Below the pieces are notes generated by a model, which was not told where the DNA came from, made no database searches, and saw only the letters and a program-made list of their open reading frames with translations. The translations under genes and the position numbers were made by a program. DNA of 64,000 nt from Mesorhizobium sp. AR02 (lineage in GTDB: Bacteria > Pseudomonadota > Alphaproteobacteria > Rhizobiales > Rhizobiaceae), in the NCBI RefSeq assembly GCF_024746835.1, contig NZ_CP080531.1, forward strand, positions 1,798,001 through 1,862,000, in the 5' to 3' direction. Shown in pieces: positions 44,481 through 53,262 of this stretch (position 1 is its first letter; each line of letters starts with the position of its first letter).

Positions 44481-45073
44481 GAGGTCGTCTCCTTTGCGAA
44501 CACTGTGCTGAAGATGATTTTCTTGAACCGGTCGAGCGGTGCGGGGCTGCGCTCGACCTTCATGCGCAGCATGGCGCCTTGCCAGGACGACAGCAGGAAA
44601 TCGGCGAGGTCATCGGCCTCGAAGGTCTTAGTGATGTCGCCGGCCGCCTGGCCTTCGGCGATGCAGGCGGCGAATGGCCGGCGCCAGCGCTCGAAGATGG
44701 CGACGAGCTGCAAGCGCAATGGCTCGCTGTGCACCGCGGTCTCAAGACTGAGATTGCCGATCATGCAGCCGCGCGCCCAGTCATGCGCTTCAAGCTTCGA
44801 GGTGATGACATCGAGATAACGGCGCAGCCTGCCGATGGGCGGCGTGCCGTCCTTCGCCAGCGCTGCCTCGACTAGCCCGCTGACATAGGCGAAGTAGCGG
44901 TTCAGCACCTCGCCGGCGAACGCCTCCTTGGAAGCAAAGTGGTTGGTGAAGGAGCCCGGCCGTGCATCGGCGAAGGCAACGATGTCACGCACGCCGGCGG
45001 CGGCATAGCCTGAATTCCAGATCGTCTGGAAGCCGGCATTGAGGAGGTTCTCGCGGAGTGATTGTCTAGCCAT
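44477..45073 (-). CDS. TetR-family regulator of the dehalogenase operon
   Basis: 198 residues. Helix-turn-helix at about 10-55 (LLNAGFQTIWNSGYAAAGVR, then DARPGSFTNHFASKEAFAGE). The C-terminal domain (RSPAPLDRFKKIIFSTVFAK) is of the type that binds small organic ligands. It is cotranscribed with the dehalogenase gene and has a 24-bp palindrome in its own promoter, so it probably represses itself and the enzyme until a ligand appears. Confidence 0.92.
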   Translation of the reverse strand: MARQSLRENLLNAGFQTIWNSGYAAAGVRDIVAFADARPGSFTNHFASKEAFAGEVLNRYFAYVSGLVEAALAKDGTPPIGRLRRYLDVITSKLEAHDWARGCMIGNLSLETAVHSEPLRLQLVAIFERWRRPFAACIAEGQAAGDITKTFEADDLADFLLSSWQGAMLRMKVERSPAPLDRFKKIIFSTVFAKETTS

Positions 45074-45078
45074 GGCGA

Positions 45079-45107
45079 AATAATACGTACGTACGTATTA
45101 TTGTCAA
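45079..45107 (-). promoter_or_regulatory. TetR promoter with 24-bp perfect palindromic operator
   Basis: Read on the minus strand: TTGACA (45107-45102), 16 bp, TATTAT (45085-45080), then TTCGCC and the ATG. The perfect palindrome AATAATACGTAC|GTACGTATTATT (45079-45102) covers the spacer and the -10 box. The transcription start should fall at or next to the ATG, and no ribosome-binding site exists, so the tetR mRNA is probably leaderless. Confidence 0.7.
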
Positions 45108-45199
45108 GTGACACATTTCGCGCAGCCCGATATTGGCAAGGGGGCATAGGAATGGCACTGGAGTGAACATCCCTCAGGGGCATGAGTTGAGGAGCGACC

Positions 45200-46273
45200 A
45201 TGGCTGCGGCGAAACAAGTGATCGTCATCGGCGCCGGCATCATCGGCGCCTCTGTTGCCTGGCATCTGACCAAGGCTGGCGCTCAGGTGACGGTCATAGC
45301 CGATAGCGCGCCTGGCGGCGTCGCCACGCCGAACTCCTTTGCCTGGATCAACGCCAGCTGGGGTAACCCCGAGATCTATTTCCGGCTGCGCAGCCGCGCG
45401 ATGGCCGAGTGGAGACGGCTGGCAGATGCGCTGCCTGGGCTGCCGCTCGCCTGGTGCGGCGGGCTGTGCTGGGACCTGCCGGCCGACCGGCTCGAAGCCT
45501 ACGCGGCCGAACACTCTTCATGGGGCTACGGCATCGAACGCGTTGGCCGCGAGCGGGCGGCGCAAATCGAGCCCAACCTCGTAGAGCCCCCCGATTTCGC
45601 TGTTTATGTCGCGGAGGAAGGCGTGGCCGAGCCAGTTGCGACGGCCAAGACCTTGCTGGCGGATGCCGAACGGCATGGCGCGCGGGTCATTGCCAGCACG
45701 GTCTCGGCGCTGGCAATCACAAACGGCAGCATTACCGGCGTGGACACGTCGCATGGGCTGATTGCCGCCGATGAGGTGGTGATCGCCGCTGGCGTCGGCG
45801 CCCCGGCCATTGCTGCGACGGCCGGCATCAAGCTGCCGATCGAGACGCCGCCGGGTCTGATCGTCCATTCGCGGCCATACAAAAAGCTGCTCAATGGGCT
45901 GGTGCACGCCGAGAGTCTGCACATGCGCCAGACCGCCGAGGGCCGCATCATCGCCGGCTCGGATTTCGCCGGCGGCGATCCAGGCGATGACCCTGAAGCG
46001 ACGGCGCGCGACTTGTTCGCCGTAGCAAAGGCAGCGTTGCGCGGCGCGGCGGGGCTGCAACTCGATTTCCACACCATCGGCTACCGCCCCAATCCGATCG
46101 ACGGCTTTCCGATCATCGGCCGCGCCGAAGGCATGGACGGCCTCTATATCACCGTCATGCATTCCGGCATCACGCTGGCGCCGGCGGTCGGCCTGTTCGC
46201 CACACGGGAAATCCTTGACGGCGGGCGTGATCCGTTGCTGGCACCCTATTGGCTCGGGCGTTTCGCTCAATAG
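45200..46273 (+). CDS. FAD-dependent amino-acid/amine oxidase (DAO family)
   Basis: 357 residues. FAD motif VIVIGAGIIGASVAWHLTKA near the N-terminus; the C-terminal closing GYRPNPIDGFPIIGRAEGM and MHSGITLAPAVGLFATREIL are typical of glycine oxidase, sarcosine oxidase and D-amino acid dehydrogenase relatives. The substrate is unknown. The start ATG at 45200 has GAGGAG upstream. Its stop overlaps the convergent amidase stop by 7 bp. Confidence 0.83.
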   Translation: MAAAKQVIVIGAGIIGASVAWHLTKAGAQVTVIADSAPGGVATPNSFAWINASWGNPEIYFRLRSRAMAEWRRLADALPGLPLAWCGGLCWDLPADRLEAYAAEHSSWGYGIERVGRERAAQIEPNLVEPPDFAVYVAEEGVAEPVATAKTLLADAERHGARVIASTVSALAITNGSITGVDTSHGLIAADEVVIAAGVGAPAIAATAGIKLPIETPPGLIVHSRPYKKLLNGLVHAESLHMRQTAEGRIIAGSDFAGGDPGDDPEATARDLFAVAKAALRGAAGLQLDFHTIGYRPNPIDGFPIIGRAEGMDGLYITVMHSGITLAPAVGLFATREILDGGRDPLLAPYWLGRFAQ

Positions 46274-47640
46274 CCCGGCGGACGGCGGAAGCCGCCGGTG
46301 AACGCCTCGATCGCCGCCGCAATACCAAGCAGCCGTGATTCCGACCAGCGCTTGCCGACCAGTTGCAGGCCGATCGGCAGACCGTCGCGATCTTCTCCGC
46401 ACGGCATCGCAAGCGCGGGGTGACCGCTATAGTTGAAGACGGCGCCGTAGGCCGGCAGCATCCAGTAGCTCTGTTCCTTGCCGTCGACCTTGATCGGCGC
46501 GCCCGGCTCGCAATGCGGAAAGGCGGTGGTCATGGCGACCGGGCAGAGCAGGGCATCCCAGTCGTTGAAGAACTGGTCCCAGGCGAGAATGGATTTGTCG
46601 CGGCGGGCGAGCGCCTCAAACCAGCGCGAGACTGACGTCGGCTGCTCCGGCGGCTCCGGCTGCGCGGCTTCCATCATCATGCCGATCAGCGCGCCGCCCT
46701 GGGCGAGATCGTCGTGCAGATCGAGCTTGGGCAGTTTCGCTTCCTCGACGATCGCACCAGCGCCTTGCAACTGCCTTGCCAGATTTTCGACCGCGGCGCT
46801 GATGTCGCAGGCCACCGGGAAGCCGGGGAAGGACGGGGCGAAGGCGATGCGCAGTGCCTTGAGGTCGAGCTTCGGCATGGCTTCGACCGGCACCGGCGCG
46901 AGATCGGTGTCGCGTCCGTCCGGCCCGGCGATGATCTGATAGATCAACGCCAGATCGTCCACGCTGCGCGCCAGTGGCCCAAGGCAAGACATCAGCCGCA
47001 CGCTACGCGCAGCGCCGCCCGGGTTAGGGAAAGCGCCGGCCAGCGAGACGCGATGCTCCGTCGGCTTCAACCCATAGACACCGCAGAAGGCTGCCGGCAG
47101 GCGGATCGAATCCTGCAAGTCGGTGCCGACATCGAACGGCGTCATCCCGGCCGCGACCGCCGCCGCAGCACCGCCGCTCGAGCCACCGGCAGTGCGCTGG
47201 AGATTCCAGGGATTCCCGGTGCGGCCGAACAGCGGGTTGTTCGATTGCCAGTCCGACAACATGGTCGCGACATTGGTCTTGGCCATCAGCACGCCGCCAG
47301 CCGCCTTCAGCCGGACGACGACCGGACTGTCGTGGCTGGCGACATAGCCGGCGAAGGGCGGAAAACCGACCGTGGTTTTCATGCCAGCGGTTTCGTGCGT
47401 GTCCTTCAGCGTGAAGGGAACGCCGTGCAGCGGTCCGGGTGTGGCGCCGCGCGCAAGTGCCGCGTCAGCCTTCTTGGCTTGGCTGCGAGCCTCTTCCCGG
47501 TCGAGCGAGACGACGGCGTTCATCGCCTCGTTGTGGCTGTCGATCTGCGCCAGATGGGCGTCGAGTGCTTCGACGGCGGAGATTTTGCGTTGGGCGATGG
47601 CGGTGGCGAGATCGGTTGTCGAGGAGAAGACGAGGTTCAT
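46267..47640 (-). CDS. Amidase-signature family hydrolase
   Basis: 457 residues. Catalytic Lys in PFTLKDTHETAGM, cis-Ser in GGSSGGAAAAVAAGM and the nucleophile Ser in GTDLQDSIRLPAAFCGVYGL. The residues before the nucleophile are usually Gly-Gly (oxyanion hole, GGSIR); here they are Gln-Asp, which may change activity. It would hydrolyse an amide such as indole-acetamide or an aryl or alkyl amide; the substrate is unknown. ATG 47640 follows GGAG; a TTG two codons earlier is in frame. Confidence 0.85.
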   Translation of the reverse strand: MNLVFSSTTDLATAIAQRKISAVEALDAHLAQIDSHNEAMNAVVSLDREEARSQAKKADAALARGATPGPLHGVPFTLKDTHETAGMKTTVGFPPFAGYVASHDSPVVVRLKAAGGVLMAKTNVATMLSDWQSNNPLFGRTGNPWNLQRTAGGSSGGAAAAVAAGMTPFDVGTDLQDSIRLPAAFCGVYGLKPTEHRVSLAGAFPNPGGAARSVRLMSCLGPLARSVDDLALIYQIIAGPDGRDTDLAPVPVEAMPKLDLKALRIAFAPSFPGFPVACDISAAVENLARQLQGAGAIVEEAKLPKLDLHDDLAQGGALIGMMMEAAQPEPPEQPTSVSRWFEALARRDKSILAWDQFFNDWDALLCPVAMTTAFPHCEPGAPIKVDGKEQSYWMLPAYGAVFNYSGHPALAMPCGEDRDGLPIGLQLVGKRWSESRLLGIAAAIEAFTGGFRRPPGY

Positions 47641-47800
47641 GATCAAGGCTCCGGCTTGGCGGCGCTTGTCCGATCAAGATGGCGGAGAGCGGCGCGACTT
47701 CAAGCGGAGTTGAGCATTCGGAGCTTGGCAGTACTTGATCGAAATTGCGCAGACAGTCGGTGAGGGGCGCGCTGGCCCGCGGCGTCGCCGCAATTTGCAA

Positions 47801-48598
47801 TTAGACTGCCAGCGCCAGCTTCGCCGCGGCCGGCGCGAAAGGCCGAATAGCAATGCCGTCCCGGGTCATGGTGACGAAACTCGATGGCGGGATCGCCTGC
47901 CAGTCGCCACCCTCGCGATCGAACGGCTCCGAAACGATGCAGCGGCCGCCATTGCGGAAAACCGCGGTGTAGAGCGTCGGCGCGTGGGCATCGGTGGCGT
48001 AGCGCACCGCGTGCAGCGCCTGTCCGTCCGAAAACGCGGCGGTGAGCTTCAGCGCCGGTTCGAGACCGGCGCTGCGCGAGGCTTCAAGCACGCGAGCGGT
48101 GGCGCGCGACACCGCACCTTGCGGGTCGCCAGCCAATCCCTCGTCGATCATCAGGAGAAAAAACAATTCGGAATCGGTGGTGCCTTCGCGCTGGTCGAAG
48201 ACGGCGTCGGACAGCGAATTCTCCAGCGCGCGGCGAATCTTTTCGAAGCCGCCGATCTGGCCGTTGTGCATGAACGACCAGCGCCCCGAGATAAACGGAT
48301 GGCAGTTCATGCGGCTGGTGGCGCCGCCGGTCGAGGCCCGCACATGGGCAAGGAACAGGCCGGATTTGATCTGCCGGCACAGGCTCTTCAGATTGGGATC
48401 GGACCAGGCCGGCAGGATATCGCGATAGAGGCCAGGCTCGGGTCGGTCGCCATACCAGGCAAGGCCAAAACCGTCGCCATTGGTCGGCGACTTGGCTTCC
48501 TGGGCGCAATGGCTCTGGGCGATCAGCGAGTGGCAGGGCGCGGTCAGAATGTCTTCGAGAAAGACCGCTTCACCGAGATAGGCCGCCCATCGGCACAT
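47801..48598 (-). CDS. Class II glutamine amidotransferase (YafJ/EgtC-like)
   Basis: 265 residues. Cys2 (MCRWAAYLGE) becomes the N-terminal nucleophile after Met removal. Family residues LAHVRASTGG, SRMNCHPFISGRWSFMHNGQ and TTDSELFFLLMIDE are all present. Class II domains release ammonia from glutamine or hydrolyse gamma-glutamyl amides (EgtC). No synthetase partner or ergothioneine genes are in view, so the acceptor is unknown. It starts 15 bp downstream of a small DUF gene on the same strand. Confidence 0.88.
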   Translation of the reverse strand: MCRWAAYLGEAVFLEDILTAPCHSLIAQSHCAQEAKSPTNGDGFGLAWYGDRPEPGLYRDILPAWSDPNLKSLCRQIKSGLFLAHVRASTGGATSRMNCHPFISGRWSFMHNGQIGGFEKIRRALENSLSDAVFDQREGTTDSELFFLLMIDEGLAGDPQGAVSRATARVLEASRSAGLEPALKLTAAFSDGQALHAVRYATDAHAPTLYTAVFRNGGRCIVSEPFDREGGDWQAIPPSSFVTMTRDGIAIRPFAPAAAKLALAV

Positions 48599-48613
48599 CG
48601 CTTCTGTCGTCCT

Positions 48614-48862
48614 CTAGGCGCGATCCAGAAGAGCCGCCGGCTCCTTGGTCGCGTGTGTGCCTCTGTTGTGCGTCCGTTCGTAAAGCTCGCGGACGATTCG
48701 GCTGGCGGTAGTCTCGAAGAGAAATGGCAAGAAAGCGTGAACAAGCGCGGCGGCGGCCGCCATCAGCAAACGCGAGGAAAACCAGGCGGCGAAGGCCATA
48801 TGGCCGAAATAGGTCTCGCCAACCTTGGCCGGGTGAGAAGTGAAGATCCTTGCGACCGACAT
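48614..48862 (-). CDS. Small membrane-associated protein, DUF6356-like
   Basis: 82 residues. It has one hydrophobic segment (LLMAAAAALVHAFLPFLFET) after a conserved-looking head (IFTSHPAKVGETYFGHMAFA). I recall this pattern from the DUF6356 family of alphaproteobacteria; no function is known. It lies just upstream of the amidotransferase gene and may share its transcript. Confidence 0.7.
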   Translation of the reverse strand: MSVARIFTSHPAKVGETYFGHMAFAAWFSSRLLMAAAAALVHAFLPFLFETTASRIVRELYERTHNRGTHATKEPAALLDRA

Positions 48863-48957
48863 GCTAGTCCCCTTCAGCGCTTGCGTTCCAATATGAGTAT
48901 CCTGACACGCTTCGCCGGTTCATCGGTCTCAAAATGTCCTTGTGTTTTGCCATTTCA

Positions 48958-48973
48958 TGGGACAAACATCCCA
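48958..48973. promoter_or_regulatory. Inverted repeat before the Lrp-family gene
   Basis: TGGGA-N6-TCCCA ends 2 bases before the first ATG (48976) of the Lrp/AsnC gene. It could be an autoregulatory site, or a block on ribosome access. No obvious Shine-Dalgarno sequence is present between the two. Confidence 0.35.
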
Positions 48974-48975
48974 AT

Positions 48976-49446
48976 ATGATGCTGGATATCGATGAAATAG
49001 ACCGAAAACTGCTTGTCGAATTGCAACGCGACGGCACCTTGTCGGTCGACCAGCTGTCGGAACGCGTGGCCTTGTCGCGCAATGCCTGCTGGCGGCGCGT
49101 CAAGCGGCTGGAGGAGGATGGCGTCATTACCGGCCGCGTGGCGCTGGTCGATGCCGAAAAGCTCGGGCTTGGCCTGTCGGTGTTCATCCTGATCCGCACG
49201 TCCAACCATGATCCGGACTGGCTGCAGAAATTCCGGGCCGCGGTGACCGGCTTTCCCGAGATCACCGGCGTTTACCGCATGTCCGGCGACCTCGACTATG
49301 TCTTGCGCGCCCGCGTCGCCGACGTGAAGGCCTATGACCGGCTCTACCAGCGGCTGATCGCCAAGGTGGCGCTGTCCGACGTGTCCGCCTCTTTCGTGAT
49401 GGAGGAGATCAAGGAGACGACGGTGGTTCCGATGGCCAGGTCATAG
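48976..49446 (+). CDS. Lrp/AsnC-family transcriptional regulator
   Basis: 156 residues. Helix-turn-helix (LDIDEIDRKLLVELQRDGTL, LSRNACWRRVKRLEEDGVI) and a RAM ligand domain (VFILIRTSNHDPDWL, YRMSGDLDYVLRARVADVKA). Members sense amino acids and work as octamers. Start is one of two adjacent ATGs (48976 or 48979). The target genes are unknown; it is divergent from the DUF6356-like and amidotransferase genes. Confidence 0.9.
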   Translation: MMLDIDEIDRKLLVELQRDGTLSVDQLSERVALSRNACWRRVKRLEEDGVITGRVALVDAEKLGLGLSVFILIRTSNHDPDWLQKFRAAVTGFPEITGVYRMSGDLDYVLRARVADVKAYDRLYQRLIAKVALSDVSASFVMEEIKETTVVPMARS

Positions 49447-49524
49447 TGATGCCCGAAAGAAAGCCGTTGATACCCTTGCGGGCGAATTGACCGAATCGGC
49501 AATCGCGCCGATAGGATCGATTTT

Positions 49525-50010
49525 ATGCGCGCTGCCCTCCAAAACTCCTCCGTCATCGGTCCGACTGTCGGCTTCGTCAGATTGCCGCACGCCGAAGGAC
49601 TACCCCTCCCCGCCTATGAAAGCGCCGGCGCCGCCGGCATGGATCTGCGCGCGGCCGTGCCCGACGACCGGCCGCTGCTGATCCTGCCGGGCAAACGCGC
49701 TTTGGTGCCGACCGGGCTGATCCTGGAAATCCCCGAAGGCATGGAAGGCCAGGTGCGGCCACGCTCCGGCCTGGCTTTCAAGCATGGCCTCACCGTCCTC
49801 AATTCGCCCGGCACGGTCGACAGCGACTATCGCGGCGAGGTGAAGGTGCTGCTGATCAATCACGGCGACGAGGATTTTGCGGTGACGCGCGGCATGCGCA
49901 TCGCCCAGATCGTTTTCGCTGTTGTGACGCAGGCGGCCGTCGAAGAGCGTTCGCTGGCCGGCGGCACGGCGCGTGGGTCAGGCGGGTTCGGATCGACTGG
50001 CACGGCCTGA
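49525..50010 (+). CDS. dut: dUTP diphosphatase
   Basis: 161 residues, homotrimeric dUTPase family. All five motifs are visible: AGMDLRAAV (1), [20 protein letters not shown] (2-3, uracil-binding hairpin), [25 protein letters not shown] (4) and the flexible C-terminal GSGGFGSTG (5). It removes dUTP and provides dUMP for thymidylate synthesis. Its TGA overlaps the next ATG by one base. Confidence 0.96.
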   Translation: MRAALQNSSVIGPTVGFVRLPHAEGLPLPAYESAGAAGMDLRAAVPDDRPLLILPGKRALVPTGLILEIPEGMEGQVRPRSGLAFKHGLTVLNSPGTVDSDYRGEVKVLLINHGDEDFAVTRGMRIAQIVFAVVTQAAVEERSLAGGTARGSGGFGSTGTA

Positions 50011-50669
50011 TGCAAATACCCAAACTTGTTATCTTCGACTGCGACGGCATTCTCGTCGACACTGAGAATTTGGCCAATCGACGCCTTGCCGAATGGCTGA
50101 GCGCGGCTGGCTATTCAACGAACTTCGAATATTGCCGCAAGAATTTCTCCGGCCGCAGCATGCTCTCGGTGCAGAAGGAGATCGAGGAGACGACCGAGGT
50201 TCGGCTCGGCGCCGATTTTGTCGATCGCTGGAATGCCGGCCTGCCGGACCTGTTTTCCCATGGCGTCGAGGCGATCCCCTATGTGCGGGAGTTCATCGAG
50301 GCGATCCGCGCCGCCGGCATTCCCTATTGTGTCGCCACTTCGGCCAGGGTGTCGAAGATGCACATCACGCTCGGCCAGACCGGGCTGTTGCCACTGTTCG
50401 AACACGCGATGTTTTCAGCCACCATGGTCGGGCGCGGCAAGCCGTTCCCGGACCTGTTCCTGCACGCGGCCAAGACCATGGGCTTCGCGCCGGCCGATTG
50501 CATCGTCATCGAGGACAGCGTCGCTGGCACACAGGCCGGTATTGCCGCCGGCATGCGGGTGTTTTCCTATCATGGCGACCCCTATTCCGACCGCGATGGC
50601 CTGATCCAGGCCGGCGGCATCCTGTTCGACGACATGCGCGAACTGGCCGGGCTGGTGCCGATCCACTGA
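50010..50669 (+). CDS. HAD-family phosphatase (beta-phosphoglucomutase-like subclass)
   Basis: 219 residues. Motif I FDCDGILVDTEN with both Asp, motif II VATSARVSK, motif III Lys at GRGKPFPDLF and motif IV VIEDSVAGTQAGIAAG. These phosphatases act on small phosphate esters such as sugar or glycolate phosphates. It is translationally coupled to dut (TGATG), but no direct biochemical link is evident. Confidence 0.87.
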   Translation: MQIPKLVIFDCDGILVDTENLANRRLAEWLSAAGYSTNFEYCRKNFSGRSMLSVQKEIEETTEVRLGADFVDRWNAGLPDLFSHGVEAIPYVREFIEAIRAAGIPYCVATSARVSKMHITLGQTGLLPLFEHAMFSATMVGRGKPFPDLFLHAAKTMGFAPADCIVIEDSVAGTQAGIAAGMRVFSYHGDPYSDRDGLIQAGGILFDDMRELAGLVPIH

Positions 50670-50739
50670 TCCGTTCCGGCACGGCTGCACGATGCTGGAA
50701 CCCGTGCTACCGTGAGTGGCCTGATCCTGGGGGCACTTC

Positions 50740-51591
50740 ATGCCAACGAACCTTTTCCGCGTCCTCGCCTTGATCCTGCTGCCGTTTCTGTGGTCCGCGG
50801 CCGGCGCGCAAGCGGTGAGCTTTCCCGAACTCAACAGCACCCTGCCCGGCCACACCGATGTGGCCTATCTCGACCTGGCCAAAATGGTCATTCCCGATCT
50901 CACCGCGAACGGGGACGGCTTCTACAAGGGTGGATTGCCGATCGAGATGCGCCACATCGCGGGACCGGATGGCGGCGGTTCGCCGCCCGAGACATCCAGT
51001 TTCCCCAATGCCGCTGTGCTGCCCATCAGGGCCGGCGGCAAGGACCGGCTGGCGATGCTGTTCGACCTCGGCGATTCTCCCGACAGCGCCGAGGGCTATG
51101 CGGTGCTGGCGCTCTACGACGTCACGGCCAAGCCGAAGCTGCTCGATGCGGCCAATGTCGCGGTAGACCGCAGCACCTATTTCCGCGAACCGAACAAGCT
51201 TTCGATCGGCGCCGGCGACGACATGCTCATCACCATGAGCACGCATTTCAATTCGAGCCAGGGCTATGTGATCACGCCGCTGATCATGGTCCGCGACGAC
51301 AGATTCGAGTTGATCGACATGATCTACACGTTCGACGAAAGGCTTTGCGCCTACAGCCGCAAGCAGGATGTGGCTTTCCAGGCCATCGCGGACGGCCAGC
51401 CCTATGCAGCCGTCAAGGTGACGGTGACCGACAGCACCGTGCCGAGCGATGAAAGCTGCGACGACGCGCCGCCCGAGGCGTCGTCGCGCGACATCTCGGT
51501 CACATACCACTGGGACAAAAAGACATCGCGCTACGTCGCGGATTCCGACGCACTCGCCAAATTGTCAGCAGAGAACGAGAAACGCTTCTGA
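50740..51591 (+). CDS. Exported protein of unknown function
   Basis: 283 residues with a clear signal peptide (LFRVLALILLPFLWSAAGAQ, cleavage probably after AQA). The mature protein is rich in beta-like segments with two cysteines (ERLCAYSRK, DESCDDAPP) that could form a disulfide. The family is not recognised. It stands alone between the HAD gene and the PEP-mutase-like gene. Confidence 0.7.
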   Translation: MPTNLFRVLALILLPFLWSAAGAQAVSFPELNSTLPGHTDVAYLDLAKMVIPDLTANGDGFYKGGLPIEMRHIAGPDGGGSPPETSSFPNAAVLPIRAGGKDRLAMLFDLGDSPDSAEGYAVLALYDVTAKPKLLDAANVAVDRSTYFREPNKLSIGAGDDMLITMSTHFNSSQGYVITPLIMVRDDRFELIDMIYTFDERLCAYSRKQDVAFQAIADGQPYAAVKVTVTDSTVPSDESCDDAPPEASSRDISVTYHWDKKTSRYVADSDALAKLSAENEKRF

Positions 51592-51663
51592 ACCAGGCGC
51601 ATTCGTTTGCCCGACCCGAGACAGCGCGATAGCATCCGCCGACACTCGTCATGGGGAGCATTC

Positions 51664-52467
51664 ATGGACAAGGGCAAGATCTTTCGCGACCTGCATGCCT
51701 CGACCTTCGTCATGCCAAATCCCTGGGATCCGGGCACGACCAAACTGCTCGGATCCTTCGGTTTCAAGGCGCTGGCGACGACCAGCGCCGGCTTTGCCTT
51801 TTCGCGCGGCCTGCCGGACGGCGCCGTGACCTTCGAGCAGATGATCCATCACTGCCGCGAGGTGACGGCGGCGACCGACCTGCCGGTCTCGGCCGATCTC
51901 GAGAAAGGCAAGGGCGACAGCGCCGAGCAAGCCGCCGAAACCATCTTCGCGGCGGAGGCGGCCGGCCTTGCCGGCTGCTCGATCGAGGACCACACCGGAG
52001 ACCCCGACAAGCCGATCTATGATTTTGCGCATGCGGTCGAGCGCGTCGCGGCGGCGGTGGAGGCGGCGCGGGCGCTGAAACGCGATTTCGTCTTCACGGC
52101 GCGCGCAGAGAATTTTCTCTGGGGCAAGTCCGACCTCGACGACACGATCAAGCGCCTGCAGGCCTTCGAGAAGGCCGGCGCCGACGTGCTCTATGCGCCG
52201 GGCATCGGCAACGTCGAGATGGTGCGCACGCTCTGCTCGGCAGTCGGCAAGCCGGTCAATGTCATGGCGAAGCCTGGCTTCACCATCGCCGATCTCGCAA
52301 TGGCCGGCGTCAAGCGCATTTCGCTCGGGCCGTGGCTGACCAATTTCGCTTACGGCATGCTGGAGACGGCGGCGCGCGAGATCCAGCAGGACGGCACCTT
52401 CGGCTTCACCCGCGCCGCCATGCCGTTCGGCAAATTGCAGGCGCTGTTCGACAAATCTCTGGATTAA
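51664..52467 (+). CDS. PEP-mutase / isocitrate-lyase superfamily enzyme
   Basis: 267 residues, TIM-barrel with FKALATTSAGFAFSRGLPDG, PVSADLEKGKG, AGCSIEDHTGDPDKPI and FVFTARAENFLWG. The KKCGH motif of true isocitrate lyase is absent, so it belongs to the oxaloacetate hydrolase/decarboxylase, methylisocitrate lyase-like or PEP-mutase-like group. No phosphonate genes are nearby. The exact reaction cannot be chosen from sequence. ATG 51664 has GGGGAG upstream. Confidence 0.85.
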   Translation: MDKGKIFRDLHASTFVMPNPWDPGTTKLLGSFGFKALATTSAGFAFSRGLPDGAVTFEQMIHHCREVTAATDLPVSADLEKGKGDSAEQAAETIFAAEAAGLAGCSIEDHTGDPDKPIYDFAHAVERVAAAVEAARALKRDFVFTARAENFLWGKSDLDDTIKRLQAFEKAGADVLYAPGIGNVEMVRTLCSAVGKPVNVMAKPGFTIADLAMAGVKRISLGPWLTNFAYGMLETAAREIQQDGTFGFTRAAMPFGKLQALFDKSLD

Positions 52468-52473
52468 AAGGGC

Positions 52474-53172
52474 TCACCGGCGGCTTTCCCGCGCCGAAAC
52501 CGCCTTGTGCAGATGCACCGTCATGGCGGCGGCGAAGAGCGGCGTCAGCAAATTGAGCAGCGGCACGGCAAGGAAGGCCGCGATGACCAGCCCGGCGAGA
52601 AAGACCGTGCCGGCATATTGCCGGCGCAAGGCCCTGGCTTCGTCCTCCGGGCGAAAGCGCATGGCGGCGAATTCGAAGAACTCGCGGCCGAGCAGATAAC
52701 CGTTGACGATGAAGAAGGCGGCGATGTTGATGCCCGGCACCAGCAGAAGCATGAGCGCCACGATGTTGCCGAGAATGACGACGCCGAGGAATTTTATCGC
52801 CAGTACCAGCGAGCGCAGCGCCGGCATGGCACGTCCGATCGGGTCGCGTGGATAGTCGGTGCGCTCGACCACTTCGGCGACATCGTCGAGGAACAGGCCG
52901 GCGATCACCGCCGTGACCGGCGCGACGAGCAGCGCCATGCCGAAGGCAAGCGCTATGGCCGCGATGATGCCGCCCAGCCAGCCGGCCCAGGACGGTATGC
53001 CGGGCACCAAGGCCTGGAGCCATGGCAGGGCCAGCCACTCGACAAGGCTGGTCAGGCCGAACCACAAGGCGACCAGCGCCAGCACGGTCAGGCCCAGCGT
53101 CTTGATGAACACGGCACGAAACGGCGGCGAGAGCAGCTCGAGGGCCGCGGTGCGGGCAGCGTCGAAAATCAC
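52474..53172 (-). CDS. EI24/CysZ-like membrane protein
   Basis: 232 residues with four or more membrane segments (LGLTVLALVALWFGLTSLVE, GGIIAAIALAFGMALLVAPV, FLGVVILGNIVALMLLLVPG). The pattern with VVERTDYPRDP and a re-entrant hydrophobic region fits the EI24 (CysZ) family, associated with sulfate uptake in E. coli. No cys genes are near, so the role is open. The start appears to be GTG at 53172; the start codon is uncertain because no strong ribosome-binding site is visible. Confidence 0.8.
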   Translation of the reverse strand: MIFDAARTAALELLSPPFRAVFIKTLGLTVLALVALWFGLTSLVEWLALPWLQALVPGIPSWAGWLGGIIAAIALAFGMALLVAPVTAVIAGLFLDDVAEVVERTDYPRDPIGRAMPALRSLVLAIKFLGVVILGNIVALMLLLVPGINIAAFFIVNGYLLGREFFEFAAMRFRPEDEARALRRQYAGTVFLAGLVIAAFLAVPLLNLLTPLFAAAMTVHLHKAVSARESRR

Positions 53173-53262
53173 CGTGCTTCAACCCCCAGGTCAGCGGACA
53201 CCGCCGGAAGGCGGGACGCCCCCGAGATAAGCAGCGCGGGTCGCGAGCACAAGCGCGTATCG

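Noticed and set aside
51664..52467. Isocitrate lyase (aceA)
   Set aside because: Too short and without the KKCGH motif; only the superfamily can be assigned.
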